This document shows, in pieces, positions 24,328-35,166 of a DNA stretch of 64,000 bases. The notes beneath the pieces are model-generated. The model was given only the letters and a program-made list of their open reading frames with translations. It was not told the DNA's origin and did not search any database. Both the position numbers and the translations under genes were made by a program. The stretch spans positions 186,001 through 250,000 of the forward strand of contig CANJKZ010000011.1 of NCBI GenBank assembly GCA_947471745.1, read 5' to 3'. Position 1 is the stretch's first letter; the number at the start of each line of letters is the position of its first letter. The stretch is from Closterium sp. Naga37s-1 (Eukaryota; Streptophyta; Zygnematophyceae; Desmidiales; Closteriaceae).

Positions 24328-24532
24328 CACCCCCATAGGCAAAGTGGGGGAGAACTAGGGGTCACAAGACCAGTCAAGCAAAGCAAAGCAAAGCAAGCTC
24401 AGGGTGGATCACAACGTCACCACACAGTCTGAGCACCGGTTCAAAGGCCACAAGGCCAGTTCACATGCAAGTTCATATATATAGAGGTAAACAAGCAAGT
24501 GCAGGTATATATAGATCACAGTACAAGGAAAG

Positions 24533-27409
24533 TCAAGAGGTAAGTAAGTGAGGCCAAGTAGGCACAAGACCTAGCATAGTACAGAAGCGCTGATGATCAC
24601 AAGGCTGAAGTGCCTTGGTAAAGATATCAGCAGTGTTGGCCTGAGAGGCCACGTAAGCAAGGCGCAGCTGACCACGCTGGTGCAGCTCACGAGCAAGGAA
24701 GTAGCGAAGAGCAATGTGCTTCGTTCTGTGCTCCAGTCTGTGCTCCCGACACAAGGCCAGCATAGCCTTGTTGTCTACGTAAAGAACTGGAGGAGAACGA
24801 GGCGGCTCTCCCAGGTCAGTCAGCAAGTAGGTGAGCCAGCGTAACTCCTGTGCAGCCATGGCCCCTGCGTAGATCTCAGCCTCACAGCTGGAGCTGAGAA
24901 CAGAAGACGAGCGAGTAGACCGCCACGAAACAGAGCCGGAACCAAGGCTGAAGGTGTAACCCTGTGACGACCGCTGAGTAGCCAGGTCGTCAACCCAAGA
25001 CGCGTCTGCGTGACCAGTGAGGACCACTGGACTCCGCCCTCCAAGCACTAGCCCCAAGCCCGAAGTACTGCACAAGTAGCGCAACACCCTCTTCGCTACA
25101 GCCATGTGCTCTGGTCGGTGTCTCCCAGGAGCAACATAGCGTGCCAAGATGCTCAGAGGGTATGCTAGGTCAGGTCGAGTGCAGGTCATCAGGTACATGA
25201 GGCAGCCAACAAGCTCTGGGTACGGGCCACTCGGCTCTACGGACTCATCCAAAGGCAGAGCTGAGAGCGAGTGGCGAGTAGACAGAGGAGTGGCCTGAGG
25301 CGAGGAGTACGTGAAGTCGAAGCGCTGAAGGACCTGCTGCACCATGTGTGACTGAGTCAGAGTAATGGTGCGCCGTGCTCTGTCCCGGGTGATCTGCAAG
25401 CCAAGATAGCTGCGCAGTTCACCCAGGTCTGTGCACGTGTGTCTCTTCTGCAGCTCGGACTTCACGTGGGCGAGTCCAGCAGTGTCAGCTGTAGCAAAGA
25501 CCAAGTCGTCGACGTACACGAGGATGTAGAACGGCGGCAGCAAAGTGTCGGTGCGAAGAAACAACGACGGGTCAGCAGTAGAAGGAGCAAACCCAAGAGC
25601 CGCAAGCGTATTCCTCAGTGTGTCGTGCCACTCACGTGGCGCCTGGCGGAGACCGTAGACTGGCCGCCGGAGGCTCCACTGGGTACCAGGAGGAAACGAC
25701 CCAGTGAAGCCAGGTGGGCGGCGCAGCCAGATCTCCTCGTGCAGACTGCCCTGTAGGAAAGCAGTGCTGAAGTCAAGGGAGTGAAGCTCGTAGTCACGCT
25801 GAGCAGCAACGTGCAGCAGAACCCGAAGTGTGGTCATCTTCGGGGTCGGGGAGAAGGTCTGAAAGTAGTCAACTCCCTGCCGCTGACTGAAGCCTCGAGC
25901 CACGTAACGCGCCTTGAAGACAGGCGGAGAACCCGGCGGCCGCTTCACCCTGAAAATCCACATGCCACTGACGATGTTCACCCCAGGTGGGGGAACCTCG
26001 TCGACGTAGGTGCCTGTGGACTTCCAAGAAGCCATCTCGACGTCCATGGCTGCCTGCCACTGAGAGGAGTAAGGACCCTCTATCGCCTCTGCGTAAGAGC
26101 GCGGGGTCGGGATGTCTGGTGCATCCGGGTCTCCCTCAGGGGCAAGCAGCGTGGACACGAGATGAGGTAAAGCAGCAGCAAAACACTGGAACTCCTCCTG
26201 TCGGTCCTCAAGGACGTCCGTGCTAAGAGCACACTCACCCCCGACGGACGGAGGACAGACAGACGCAGACGCTGACTCAGCAACAAGACTAGCGGCGTAG
26301 TCTAGACGACAGTGAGCAGCGAAGTCGACAAGCTCGGTAACTAAGGCAGACGCAGCAGTGGACTCAAAGGAAGGGTCAGTGACAACAGTGGCTAGGAAAC
26401 GCGTGACAGTAGGACTGGCAGCACGAAGGGAGTCAGACGCCGGGTCAGCAAGAGCAGGAAGAGAGGACTCTGGAGGAGACGGCAAAGGGACGCGCTGTGG
26501 CGCAGTGGAAGGACGCAGTGCCATCTGATGCGTGCCCGGGACTGCAGGAGGACGCGGACGTGGAACACGACGACTAGTGCGAGCAGTGCGAACAGGCGAC
26601 GCAGGAAGCGACTCAGGGTCACGACGCTCAGCAAGACCTCCAGTAGGACCAGCGTAGGGAGAAGGAGCAGGCAGAGGGGAGACCAGCTGTAACTGTGACT
26701 CGGACTGGACAGGCGGAGGACACTCTAAGGAAGGAGCAGGACTAGGAGAAGGCGGAAGAGCAAGAACCTGCTCAAGGAGCGGAACGAAGTACGGCCGCGG
26801 CCGCGCAGCACCTCCAGAACCAGCAGGGACAACACCAGTACCCCCAGCGTCAGCTCCAACTCCAGCAGCACCACCAGCTCCAGTACCTCCAGCAGCACCC
26901 ACTCCAGCAGCACCACCAGCTCCAGCTCCAACAGTAGCTCCAGCACCAGGAGCACCACCAGGCCCAGCAGCTCCAGTACCTCCAGTACGAGCACCTCCGG
27001 GACCCGTGGCTCCAGCACCCCCAGCAGAAGCAGAACCTCCAGTACCGGCTCCAGCAGCACCTCCAGCTCCAGAACCTCCAGCAGCAGCAGAACCTCCAGC
27101 ACCGGCAGCACCTCCAGCTCCAGCAGCACGGCTCCAACGGCGAGCAAACCACTCGCGCAGCTCCTGTGGAGAGGGAAGCTCCCGCCGGGACAAAGCACCC
27201 GAAGGACCGCCAGGTCCAGCACCGACAGGCTCCACACCCCCACTCCCAGCAGCCCCAGGCTCAGCACCCCCAGAAGCAGCACCCCCAGGCCCCGCACGCT
27301 CAGGCTCAGCACCCCCAGACCCAGCACCCCCAGGCTCCGCACGCTCAGGCTCAGCACCCCCAGACCCAGCACCCCCAGGCACGCTCAGGCTCAGCACCCC
27401 CAGACGCAC
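24533..27409 (-). CDS. E2 linker, reverse transcriptase and RNase H (open frame)
   Basis: An open segment of about 958 codons. The first third is GAEPERAEPGGAGSGG-type repeat linker, then QELREWFARRWSR and Gly/Ala repeats. Reverse transcriptase: WKSTGTYVDEVPPPG, ARGFSQRQGVDYFQTFSP, LDFSTAFLQGSLHEE, YILVYVDDLVFATAD. RNase H: CEAEIYAGAMAAQELRWLTY, YVDNKAMLALCREHR, ANTADIFTKAL, ending near HLLTS. Unlike E1 and E3 there are no nonsense codons in these domains. It lacks its own start and depends on the upstream polyprotein frame, which is broken. Confidence 0.9.
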   Translation of the reverse strand: MRLGVLSLSVPGGAGSGGAEPERAEPGGAGSGGAEPERAGPGGAASGGAEPGAAGSGGVEPVGAGPGGPSGALSRRELPSPQELREWFARRWSRAAGAGGAAGAGGSAAAGGSGAGGAAGAGTGGSASAGGAGATGPGGARTGGTGAAGPGGAPGAGATVGAGAGGAAGVGAAGGTGAGGAAGVGADAGGTGVVPAGSGGAARPRPYFVPLLEQVLALPPSPSPAPSLECPPPVQSESQLQLVSPLPAPSPYAGPTGGLAERRDPESLPASPVRTARTSRRVPRPRPPAVPGTHQMALRPSTAPQRVPLPSPPESSLPALADPASDSLRAASPTVTRFLATVVTDPSFESTAASALVTELVDFAAHCRLDYAASLVAESASASVCPPSVGGECALSTDVLEDRQEEFQCFAAALPHLVSTLLAPEGDPDAPDIPTPRSYAEAIEGPYSSQWQAAMDVEMASWKSTGTYVDEVPPPGVNIVSGMWIFRVKRPPGSPPVFKARYVARGFSQRQGVDYFQTFSPTPKMTTLRVLLHVAAQRDYELHSLDFSTAFLQGSLHEEIWLRRPPGFTGSFPPGTQWSLRRPVYGLRQAPREWHDTLRNTLAALGFAPSTADPSLFLRTDTLLPPFYILVYVDDLVFATADTAGLAHVKSELQKRHTCTDLGELRSYLGLQITRDRARRTITLTQSHMVQQVLQRFDFTYSSPQATPLSTRHSLSALPLDESVEPSGPYPELVGCLMYLMTCTRPDLAYPLSILARYVAPGRHRPEHMAVAKRVLRYLCSTSGLGLVLGGRSPVVLTGHADASWVDDLATQRSSQGYTFSLGSGSVSWRSTRSSSVLSSSCEAEIYAGAMAAQELRWLTYLLTDLGEPPRSPPVLYVDNKAMLALCREHRLEHRTKHIALRYFLARELHQRGQLRLAYVASQANTADIFTKALQPCDHQRFCTMLGLVPTWPHLLTS

Positions 27410-28987
27410 CAGAGTCAGCAGCTACCTCGACAGGCTCGACTGCATCTACCTAGGACACACCTGAGGGGGCAGGACCCTGAGGGGGGAGGGGGTCTACCGG
27501 GGGGGGACCGGGAGCGAGGAAGAGCGGCGGGGGGGGGGAGGGGGGCAGTGCGGTAGGGGAAGAGACGGTAGTACGGAACCGACTCGTCAAACGTGACGTC
27601 CTGGGAGGACAGAACACGACGCGAGATGGGGTGGTAAAACTGCCAACCAGGCGCGTCAGGGGGAAAGCCGAGGAAGACGCAAGGAACAGCACGGGAGGAC
27701 AGCTTGTCCGCAGACAAGTCTCGGACGAAAGCTCGAGATCCCCAGACACGGAACGCAGACGCATCACCAACCTTCCCCGTCCACCGCAGAGTAGGGGAGG
27801 TCTACGGCAGGGAGACCCGGGGCTGAAGGTTGATCTGATGCGCCGCGTACTGAACCGCGAACGGCCACAGAAAATGGGGAGCAGCCGCATGGATCATGGA
27901 CGTACGAGCGACATCCATGACCATGCCAATGCGGCGCTCAGCAATCCCATTTTGCTGTGGAGAGGCCGGAAAGCGTGAACGTCTGGCGGATGCCCTCCGC
28001 ACGACAGAAGGCTCGCAGAAGGTCGGAGGAAAACTCTCCGCCTCTGTCGGAGTGCAGACGCAGAACAGGAAAGTCCGAGCCGAAACGCTCTCTGAGCTGG
28101 AGACGAGCAACGCGGATCCAGTCGATCAACACCTCAGTGACCTCACCCTTGCTGCGCAAGGGGAAGACAGTGGTGTAACGCGAGTAGTCGTCAACCACCA
28201 GCAGGAAGTAACGCTCGTGACCCTGTCCACGGACGCGGGCTGGGCCCCACACGTCCATGTGAAGAGTCTGCAGCGGAGCCTCTGTCAGGGGAAACTCGGA
28301 GGAGTGAGGAGCGGCGCGCTGCCGCCCCTCGACGCAGGGAACGCAGGTAGGGGCAGGCCCCGGGGGAAGGGGAGGGAGGGACCGGGGGAGACCAGAGACA
28401 AGGACACGGGAGGCCATGCCTCGGAGACGAGGCAAGGAGGGGTAACCAAGGCGGTGGTGCCAGAGGAGGGTCTGGTGGGACAGGAGGCGACACGAGCAGG
28501 GGGCAGACTCAGGACCTGACCAAGACGCTGCAGCAAACACCTGACTCGACGCAGCTATCTGACCAGACGCAGCAACCGGAGGAGACTCTGTGGTCAGTGT
28601 GTACAGGCTCGACCCCGATCGACGGGTAAACGAGGCCAAGTGGCGGCCCGTCTGAGCACACGTGCAGTGGGTCACTCGCTGACCTGTAGGAGTGAACTGG
28701 TCAACTCCGGCATCCTGAAGGTCAGCACCACTCACCAAGTTCGTGGAGAACGAGGGGAGGTAGAGACCAGACAGGGAGCCTGACGGGGCCGCCGGACACG
28801 GGAGGACAGTGGAGTAGCGAGCAAGGACAGGACCCCCAGAGGGGTCTGCCAGGGACCGCAACCGGCCGACTGAGCGGCGTAAGGGTGGTGCGGTCTCGAA
28901 AGAAGGAGCGGGAAGCACCCGAGTCGAGGGTGAAGGTGTGAAAGACCTGAGCCGACTCGGTACCTGAGAGAGCAGACTCACCAGCAC
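27410..28987 (-). pseudogene. E2 integrase region, split over two frames
   Basis: The segment 28987-27938 carries the protease-integrase junction (GADLQDAGVDQFTP), HHRLGYPSLPRLRGM, CVPCVEGRQRAAPHSS, DVWGPARV and HSDRGGEFSSD. A frameshift at about 27960 moves the rest (QQNGIAERRIGMVMDVARTS and AAPHFLWPFAVQYAAHQI) to another frame. The C-terminal part (SADKLSSRAVPCVFLGFPPD) continues to about 27415. Confidence 0.85.
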
Positions 28988-29912
28988 CTAGAGCAGCAGA
29001 CTCACGAGTACCTGGAGCAGCAGACTCACTAGCACCTAGAGCAGCAGCCTCAATACCAGGGTCAGGCGGAACACACACGTAACAGTCACCCTCAGCACTA
29101 ATAGACACAGCATACATGGCAGCAAGAATAGCATCAAAGTCAAGATCAAAGATAGCTACCCCCGACCTGAGCAGATCTCCCCAACGAGGGATCTCAGTGG
29201 CGTCCGGGAACTGGGCACGCCAGGCGTCCGTCAGGTGACCGAAGCAGCGCTGGGTGGCGTGCAGGCCGCCACACTGCTCTCCAGTGCGGTCACCGGTGCG
29301 CAGGACGTAAGTACAGGGACCAGCACCCCCAGACCCCTGGCGCCCCGCGTACCACTCACGAAGCTGCTGGGGCGAAGGGGTCTCACGAGAGCGCTGCTGC
29401 TGCTGGGGTCCCCGCTGCACAGCTCCGCCTCTGCCAGCTCCACCTCCGCCGCCGCCGCCTCCGCCTCCTCCACCCCTCCCGCCACCGCCACCGCCGCCTC
29501 CACCTCCACCGCCGCCACCGAAGCCCCCACCCCCACCCCCTCCTCCGCCTCCACCGCCACTACCGCCGCCCCCACCATCTCCTCCAGCACCCTTGCCCCG
29601 CTTGCCCTTGCTGGTGCGGCGCCTCTCACTAGGAGCAGACGCAGCGCTGACCGACTCGGTGCCAACAAGGTCGACAGCAGCAGCAGAGGCAACAGAGGGC
29701 AAAAGAGGAACGGGGGAGCACCCCTCAAAGAAAGGGGTACGGGGGTCACCACGAGAGGCGCCTACAGCGGTGATACTAGTCTCTGCTGCAAGGAGGCGCT
29801 CCTCGAGGAGGTCGACAGTGAGGGTGGTAGGGCAAAGAGAGAGGAAGTGGTCCCTGACCGAGCGGAGAGTGTCAGGGAGTCGAGTGACTAGGTAGTAGAG
29901 GGTGATGTACAT
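28722..29912 (-). pseudogene. E2 gag C-terminus and protease
   Basis: Reads YITLYYLVTRLPDTLRSV, then a Gly-rich stretch of about 60 residues, TPSPQQLREWYAGRQG, an atypical Cys/His cluster (CTYVLRTGDRTGEQCGGLHA then TQRCF), RWGDLLRSGVAIFDLDFDAI, and protease FTLDSGASRSFFRDRTTL. A frameshift just after VAVPGR breaks it from the integrase frame. This copy shows the region deleted from E1. Confidence 0.85.
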
Positions 29913-30385
29913 GGGGGGGGGGGGTTCTGGGCGCAGAACTCAGCAGGAAGCGCAGCGCGGTAGCGAGAGTCACTAGTGCGGAGGTGCGTAATGAGGTCAG
30001 TGACTGTGGCAAAAGCAGCGAGGTCAGGGAACAGGTATGGTAGCATGAGGCGGCTAAGCGCAGCAGTGGCAGGGGAAGAGTAACGTGCAACTACTGAGTC
30101 GTACAGAGTCTTAGCACTCTTGTACTTACTAAAGTGCGCGCGCTCAGTAGACGGTAGGTGACTACGCACAGCAAGGCGGGCAGCAGCATCGCGCGTGAGC
30201 CACTGCGAGCGAACGGTACTGTCAGCATCAGCAGCAGGGGCAGTAGAGGCGCCCGACGTAAGATCAAACAGGGAGAGACCATCCTTGCTATCGCACTGAA
30301 GGAAAAGCTGCAGATAATCTAGCCAGACATCAAAGTCAACCGCTCGACCCTCAGCATCAAAGGTGAGAAGACTAGGAATAGCCAT
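29888..30385 (-). CDS. E2 gag N-terminal capsid part
   Basis: Starts MAIPSLLTFDAEGRAVDF at 30385. It resembles E1 gag along its length and ends by frameshift at a run of 12 C (plus-strand 12 G, 29913-29924). Continuation is in the 28722-29912 frame. Confidence 0.85.
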   Translation of the reverse strand: MAIPSLLTFDAEGRAVDFDVWLDYLQLFLQCDSKDGLSLFDLTSGASTAPAADADSTVRSQWLTRDAAARLAVRSHLPSTERAHFSKYKSAKTLYDSVVARYSSPATAALSRLMLPYLFPDLAAFATVTDLITHLRTSDSRYRAALPAEFCAQNPPPPCTSPSTT

Positions 30386-30489
30386 GATAGGAGCAGCAGC
30401 AGACTAGCAGCGGCAGCAGTGCAACTGAGCGAGGCAGGACAGTGCGACTCGGCAGGGCGACTCGGCAAAGCAGTGCGGCTCGGCCGCGC

Positions 30490-31340
30490 GGCTCGGCCCG
30501 GCTAGGCTCTTACCAGGGGCGGAGCCGACAGGTCCGGGACTGGGTCGGGGCCGTGACAGGGCCGGGACAGGGTCGGGGCCGAGCAGGGTCCGGGACGGGG
30601 CAGCAACGAGGCCGGGACAGGGTCAGGGCCGGGGCAGGTCCGGGACAGGGTCGGGGCCGAGCAGGGTCCGGGACGGGGCAGGAACGGGGCCGGGACAGGG
30701 TCGGGGCCGGGGCAGGTCCGGGACGGGGTCGGGGCCGGGGCAGGTCCGGGACGGGGCCGAGGTAGGGCCGGGACAGGGTCGGGGCCGGGGCAGGTCCGGG
30801 ACGGGGTCGGGGCCAAGGCAGGTCCGGGACGGAGTCGAGGCCGGGGCAGGTCCGGGACGGGGCCGAGACGGGGCTGGGGTAGGGCCGGGACGGGGCCTTT
30901 TAGGCGCGGCGTAGGGGCCGCGTCAAGTACGGGGCCGGGTCGGGCCGTTTAGGGGCCGCGTAGGAGCCGCGTAGGGGCGGCGTAGGGGCCGCGTAGGGGC
31001 CGCGTCAGGGACGGGGCCGGGTCAGGCCGTGTAGGGGCGGCGTAGGGGCCGCTGAGGGGCCGCGTAGGGGGCCGCGCAGGGGGCCGCGTAGGGGCCGGGT
31101 AGGGGCCGCGTAGGGGCCGCGTAGGGGCCGGGTAGGGGCCGCGTAGGGGCCGCGTAGGGGCCGCGTAGGGGACGCGTAGGGGGCGCGTAAGGGCCGCGTA
31201 GGGGCCGCGTAGGGGCCGGGTAGGGGCGGGGCCGCGTCAGGGACGGGGCCGCGTCAGGTACGGGGCCGCGACGGGGCCGTTTAGGTGCGGCGTAGGGATC
31301 GCGTAGGGGCCGCGTAGGGGCCTTTAGGGGCCGCTAGGGG
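30490..31340 (-). repeat. E2 GC-rich repetitive leader
   Basis: Plus-strand repeats of GGTCCGGGACGGGGTCGGGG type (30525-30880), then GTAGGGGCCGC type (30900-31320). It occupies the same position as the E1 leader, between LTR and gag, but the repeat unit is different. Confidence 0.9.
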
Positions 31341-31458
31341 GTCGCGAAAAAAAAAATTTAGGGCAGGGCGCGAGACGCGCTTCGGGCAGCTAAAAAAAAG
31401 TTGCTTATGGTGGGCCCTTAGGAAGGAACGGTCCCATGAGGGAACCCGCTCTATACCA

Positions 31459-31578
31459 TGTGAAGAATTAAACAGGAAATGGATCAACTAGGAAAGTGTG
31501 AGGTACAAATATAAAACCTGTGCCCCTTAGTGTCTACCCTACTACAGCCTATATAGGCTAAGGCATATACATTTGACA
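31459..31578 (-). repeat. E2 5' LTR
   Basis: 120 bp; pairs with 24208-24327. Confidence 0.95.
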
Positions 31579-31797
31579 AATGTGACATTGCGGTCGACCC
31601 CAGGGCGAAATGTAGTGACTCGCGCGAAACTGGGCCCGCCATGAATTGTGGGGATATTAAGAAAGCACAAACAGGGAAAACGTTAGTCGAAACATGGCTG
31701 ACAAACAGATAAGCCAACAATCTCTCTGGATAAGGAGAACGGTGAGATAATAATGGCTGGCGAGCAGCTTGCTTGAGAAATTGGATCTGGATGCGAA

Positions 31798-31929
31798 TGT
31801 CAGAATGTTATATTGCTTATATTTGTGTAGGCTATAGTGGGGTAGCCCATAAGGGGTACAGCCCAATTAGGGTTAGTACTTGTACACAGCTGTTTCATAG
31901 TTCATTCATTCTCGTTCATTCTTCTAACA
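31798..31929 (+). repeat. E3 5' LTR
   Basis: 132 bp, TGTCAGAATG...CTAACA; pairs with 37383-37514. Confidence 0.95.
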
Positions 31930-31984
31930 TGGTTTCAGAGTAGGTCCTTCGCTAGGACCATTTTTTTTCCTTGGGCCCACCACT

Positions 31985-32135
31985 GTGCTGCCCCACTAGC
32001 CGTCCCTAGCCCGGCCCGACGCCCCTAGGCCCGTCGCCCCTAGGCCCGTCGCCCCGGCCCGTCGCCCCAAGGCCGGCCCGTAGGCCCGTCGCCCCTAGCC
32101 CGGCCCGTCGCCCCTAGCCTGGCCCGTAGGCCTGT
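31985..32135 (+). repeat. E3 shortened GC-rich leader
   Basis: CCCGTCGCCCCTAGGCC-type repeats, about 150 bp, joined directly to the middle of gag at about 32138. It is what remains of the leader after the internal deletion. Confidence 0.8.
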
Positions 32136-32137
32136 CG

Positions 32138-32990
32138 CCTCCCCGACTCTCTTCGCGCTGTCAGGGACCACTTTCTCGCCCTTGACCCCGCAGCCCTCAC
32201 CGTTGACCTACTCGAGCAGCACCTCCTTGCAGCTGAGACTAATGTAGTCGCTGTGGGTGCTGCTTGTGGCACTCCGCGCACGCCCTTCTTTGAGGGGTGC
32301 TCCCCCTCCCCCCTTGCTCCCTCCTACGCCTCTGCTGCTGCTGCTGACGTCCCTGGTGCTGTGGACGTCAGGGCCACTTTTGCTAGTGCGAAGCGCCACA
32401 GCAGCGAAGGCAAGGGTGGCAGGGGTTGTGGCGGTGGCAGCGGGGGTGGTGGTGGGGGCAGTAGTGGAGGTGGTGGGGGCAGTGGAGGTGGTGGCGGTGG
32501 TGGGAGTGGTGGCGGGAGTGGGGGCTTTGGTGGCAGTGGTGGAGGCAGCGGTGGGAGTGGCGGTAGTGGCAGCGGTGGGGGTGGTGGCGGTCGGACTGGA
32601 GCTTTGCGTGGAGGTTCTGGAGGAGGCCAGAGGCAGCAGCAGCGGCGTTGGAGCGAGACCCCGTTGCCCCAGCAGCTTCGTGAGTGGTTTGCTCAGCGTG
32701 GGGCGTCTGGGGGTAGTGTTAGCTGCCTGTATGTCATTCGCACGGGCGAGACATGCGGGAATCTCCACACTCAGCACCGCTACTTCTCCCGCCTCGACGA
32801 CGCTTGGCGCGCAGAGTTTGGTGACGAGGCTGAGCGCCCCCGCTGGGCAGAGCTGCTTAGGACTGGAGTTGCTATCTTTGACCTATACTTTGATGCTATC
32901 CTTGCTGCTATGTATGCTTTGTCTAATAGTGCTGAGGGTGACTGTTACCTGTGTGTGTCGCTTGGCCAATGTATAGAGGCTAGGTGCTAG
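32138..32990 (+). pseudogene. E3 gag C-terminal half
   Basis: Begins within the region equivalent to LPDTLRSVRDHFLSLCP of E2, then TPFFEGCSPSPLAPS, a Gly/Ser-rich tract, LPQQLREWFAQRG, a Cys/His cluster (CLYVIRTGETCGNLHTQH) and RWAELLRTGVAIFDLYFDAI. It ends at TAG 32988-32990. Confidence 0.8.
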
Positions 32991-34269
32991 TGAGTCTGTT
33001 CTCCCTGGTAATGCGCCTGCTGAGGCCTTGCACACCTTCACACTTGACTCAGGTGCCTCACGCTGTTTCTTTCGCGACAGCACCACCCTCACTCCTCTCT
33101 TTGCACCTGTACCGGTCAGGCTGGCTGACCCCTCCGGGGACCCAGTTCTTGCCCGTTCCTCCACTGTGCTCCCGTGTCTGGCGGTTCTGTCCGGCTCACT
33201 GTCAGGCCTTCACCTCCCCTCGTTCACTGTCAGGTCTCTGCCTCCCCTCCCGCCCTCGCCTGCCCCGCCCTGCCTTCCTTGCGTCGAGGGGCGGCAGCGC
33301 GCCGCTCCTCACTCCTCCTCGTTTCCCCCGACGACTGCTCCCCTGCAGACTCTCCACATGGACGTGTGGGGCCCCGCCCGCGTCAGTGGACAGGGCCGCG
33401 AGCGCTATTTTCTGCTGGTTGTTGACGAGTACACACGGTACACCACGGTCTTCCCCTTGCGCAGCAAGGGTCAGGTTGTTGATGTCTTGATCCCTTGGAT
33501 CCGCGCAGTCCGTCTCGAGCTCCGCGAGCGGTTCCGTACGGACCTTCTTGTCCTGCGACTGCACTCTGACAGAGGTGGTGAGTTCTCCTCCGACCTCTTG
33601 CGGGACTTTTGTCGTGGGGAGGGCATTCTCCCGTCGTTCACGCTTTCGGACTCTTCTCAGCAAAATGGGATTGCTGAGCGCCGCATTGGCCTAGTCATGG
33701 AGGTCGCTCGTACCTCCATGATCCATGCGGCTGCTCCCCATTTTCGGTGGCCGTTTGCGGTCCGGTACGCTGCGCATCAGCTCAACCTCTGGCCCTGTGT
33801 CTCCTTGCCAGAGACCTCGCGGACGCTGCGTTGGACGGGGGATTTCGGCGATGCGTCGGTGTTCCGGGTCTGGGGTTCTCGTGCCTTTGTTCGCGATACG
33901 TCTGCGGACAAGCTCTCCGCCCGCGCTATTCCCTGCGTCTTCCTTTGCTTTTCCCGTGACGCGCCTGGCTGGCAGTTTTACCACCCCACCTCGCGCTGTG
34001 TCTTTCCCTCTCAGGACGTCACGTTTGACAAGTTGGTTCCCTTTTACCGTCTCTTCCCCTACCACTCTGCTCCTCCCCCACCACCGCCGCTCTTCCTTGC
34101 TCCAAGTCCCCCTCCAGTAGACCCCCTCCCCCCCCAGGGTCTTTCTCCCTCAGGTGTGTCTCAGGTAGACCCTCTCCCTGATACTGCGCCTGTTGAGGTA
34201 GCTGTCGGCTCAGGTGCTGCTCCAGATACTACGTCTGAGGGTGCTGCGTCTGGGGGGTGCGGAGCCTAG
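32991..34269 (+). pseudogene. E3 protease and integrase
   Basis: Protease motif FTLDSGASRCFFRDSTTL; then a deletion removes the integrase HHRLGHP zinc-binding start, joining LPSFTV to RSLPPLPPSPAPPCLPCVEG. DVWGPARVSGQG, HSDRGGEFSSDLLRDF and GIAERRIGLVMEVA supply the D,D,E residues. It ends near 34269 by frameshift in the repeat linker. Confidence 0.85.
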
Positions 34270-35166
34270 GGGTGCGGAGTCTGAGGGTGTCGGGTCTGGG
34301 GGTGCGGAGCTTGGGGGTTTGGAGTCAGAGGGTCCTGGGTCTGGGGGTGCTGAGCCTGGGGGTGCGGAGCCTAGGGGTGCTGAGCCTGAGGGTGTGGAGC
34401 CTGGGGGTGCTGAGCCTGTGGGTGTGGAGCCTGGAGGTGCTGAGTCTGAGGGTGCTGAATCTGGGGGTGCTGAGCCGAGGGGCACTGCTTCTTCTAGAGG
34501 TCCTGCGGGTGCTTCGCCACGACTGTCTCCCTGGCCGGAGCCTCTCTCCCCGCAGCAGCTGCGCGAGTGGTTTGCTTAGCGCACCCGTCTGGGGCTGCCG
34601 AAGCTGGAGACTCTGCCGCTGGAGACACTGGAGATGGAGGTGCTGGAGATACTGCTAGAGCTGGTGGTACCGGAGGTGCTGCAGCTGCTGGTCCTGGAGG
34701 TGCTCGTACCGGGGGTACTGGAGCTGCCGGGACTGGAGGTGTTGGGGGAGCTGGAGCTGGAGACCCTCTGGAGCCTGGAGCTGCTGTGGCTGGAGGAGCT
34801 CGAGCTGTTGGCGCTGGTGTTGGAGGCACTGGCACGGGAGGCGCTGGAGCTGGAGAAGCTGGAGTTGTTGACCCTGGAGCTGGAGGTGCTGGAGGCACTG
34901 TGCGGCCGAGACCGTACTTCGTTCCCCTGTTTCAGCAGGTTCTTGGTGTCCCTTCTTCTCCTAGCATTCCTCCTCCTTTGCTGTGTCCGCCGCCTGACTA
35001 GTCGCAGCCGCCGTTACAGCCAGCTTCCCCACTGCCTGCTCCTTCTCCTTACACTGAGCAGACCGGCGGACTTACAGAGCGTCGTGAGCCTGCGTCTCGT
35101 CCTACCTCCCCTGTTTGCACTCGTCGCGTTCCTCATCCTCGTCCTCCTGTCCCTGGCACACACGCT
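34270..35166 (+). repeat. E3 pol linker repeats
   Basis: GGTGCTGAGCCTGRGGGTG-type 15-bp repeats (34260-34490) and GGAGCTGCTGGAG/GGTACTGGAG-type repeats (34620-34900). They correspond to the GAEPGG and GAAGG linkers of E1 and E2 and are riddled with frame changes. Confidence 0.75.

Larger units (their letters stand above)
24208..31578 (-). mobile_element. Ty1/copia LTR retrotransposon E2, youngest of the cluster, frameshifted
   Basis: LTRs of 120 bp (24208-24327 and 31459-31578) differ at a single base, so E2 appears to be the most recent insertion. AATGT at 24203-24207 and 31579-31583 is a perfect target duplication. On the minus strand the primer-binding site TGGTATAGAGCGGG follows the 5' LTR. 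Gag, protease, integrase, reverse transcriptase and RNase H are all recognisable, with the YVDD motif intact, but frameshifts occur at the gag C run, after the protease and inside the integrase. Confidence 0.95.
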
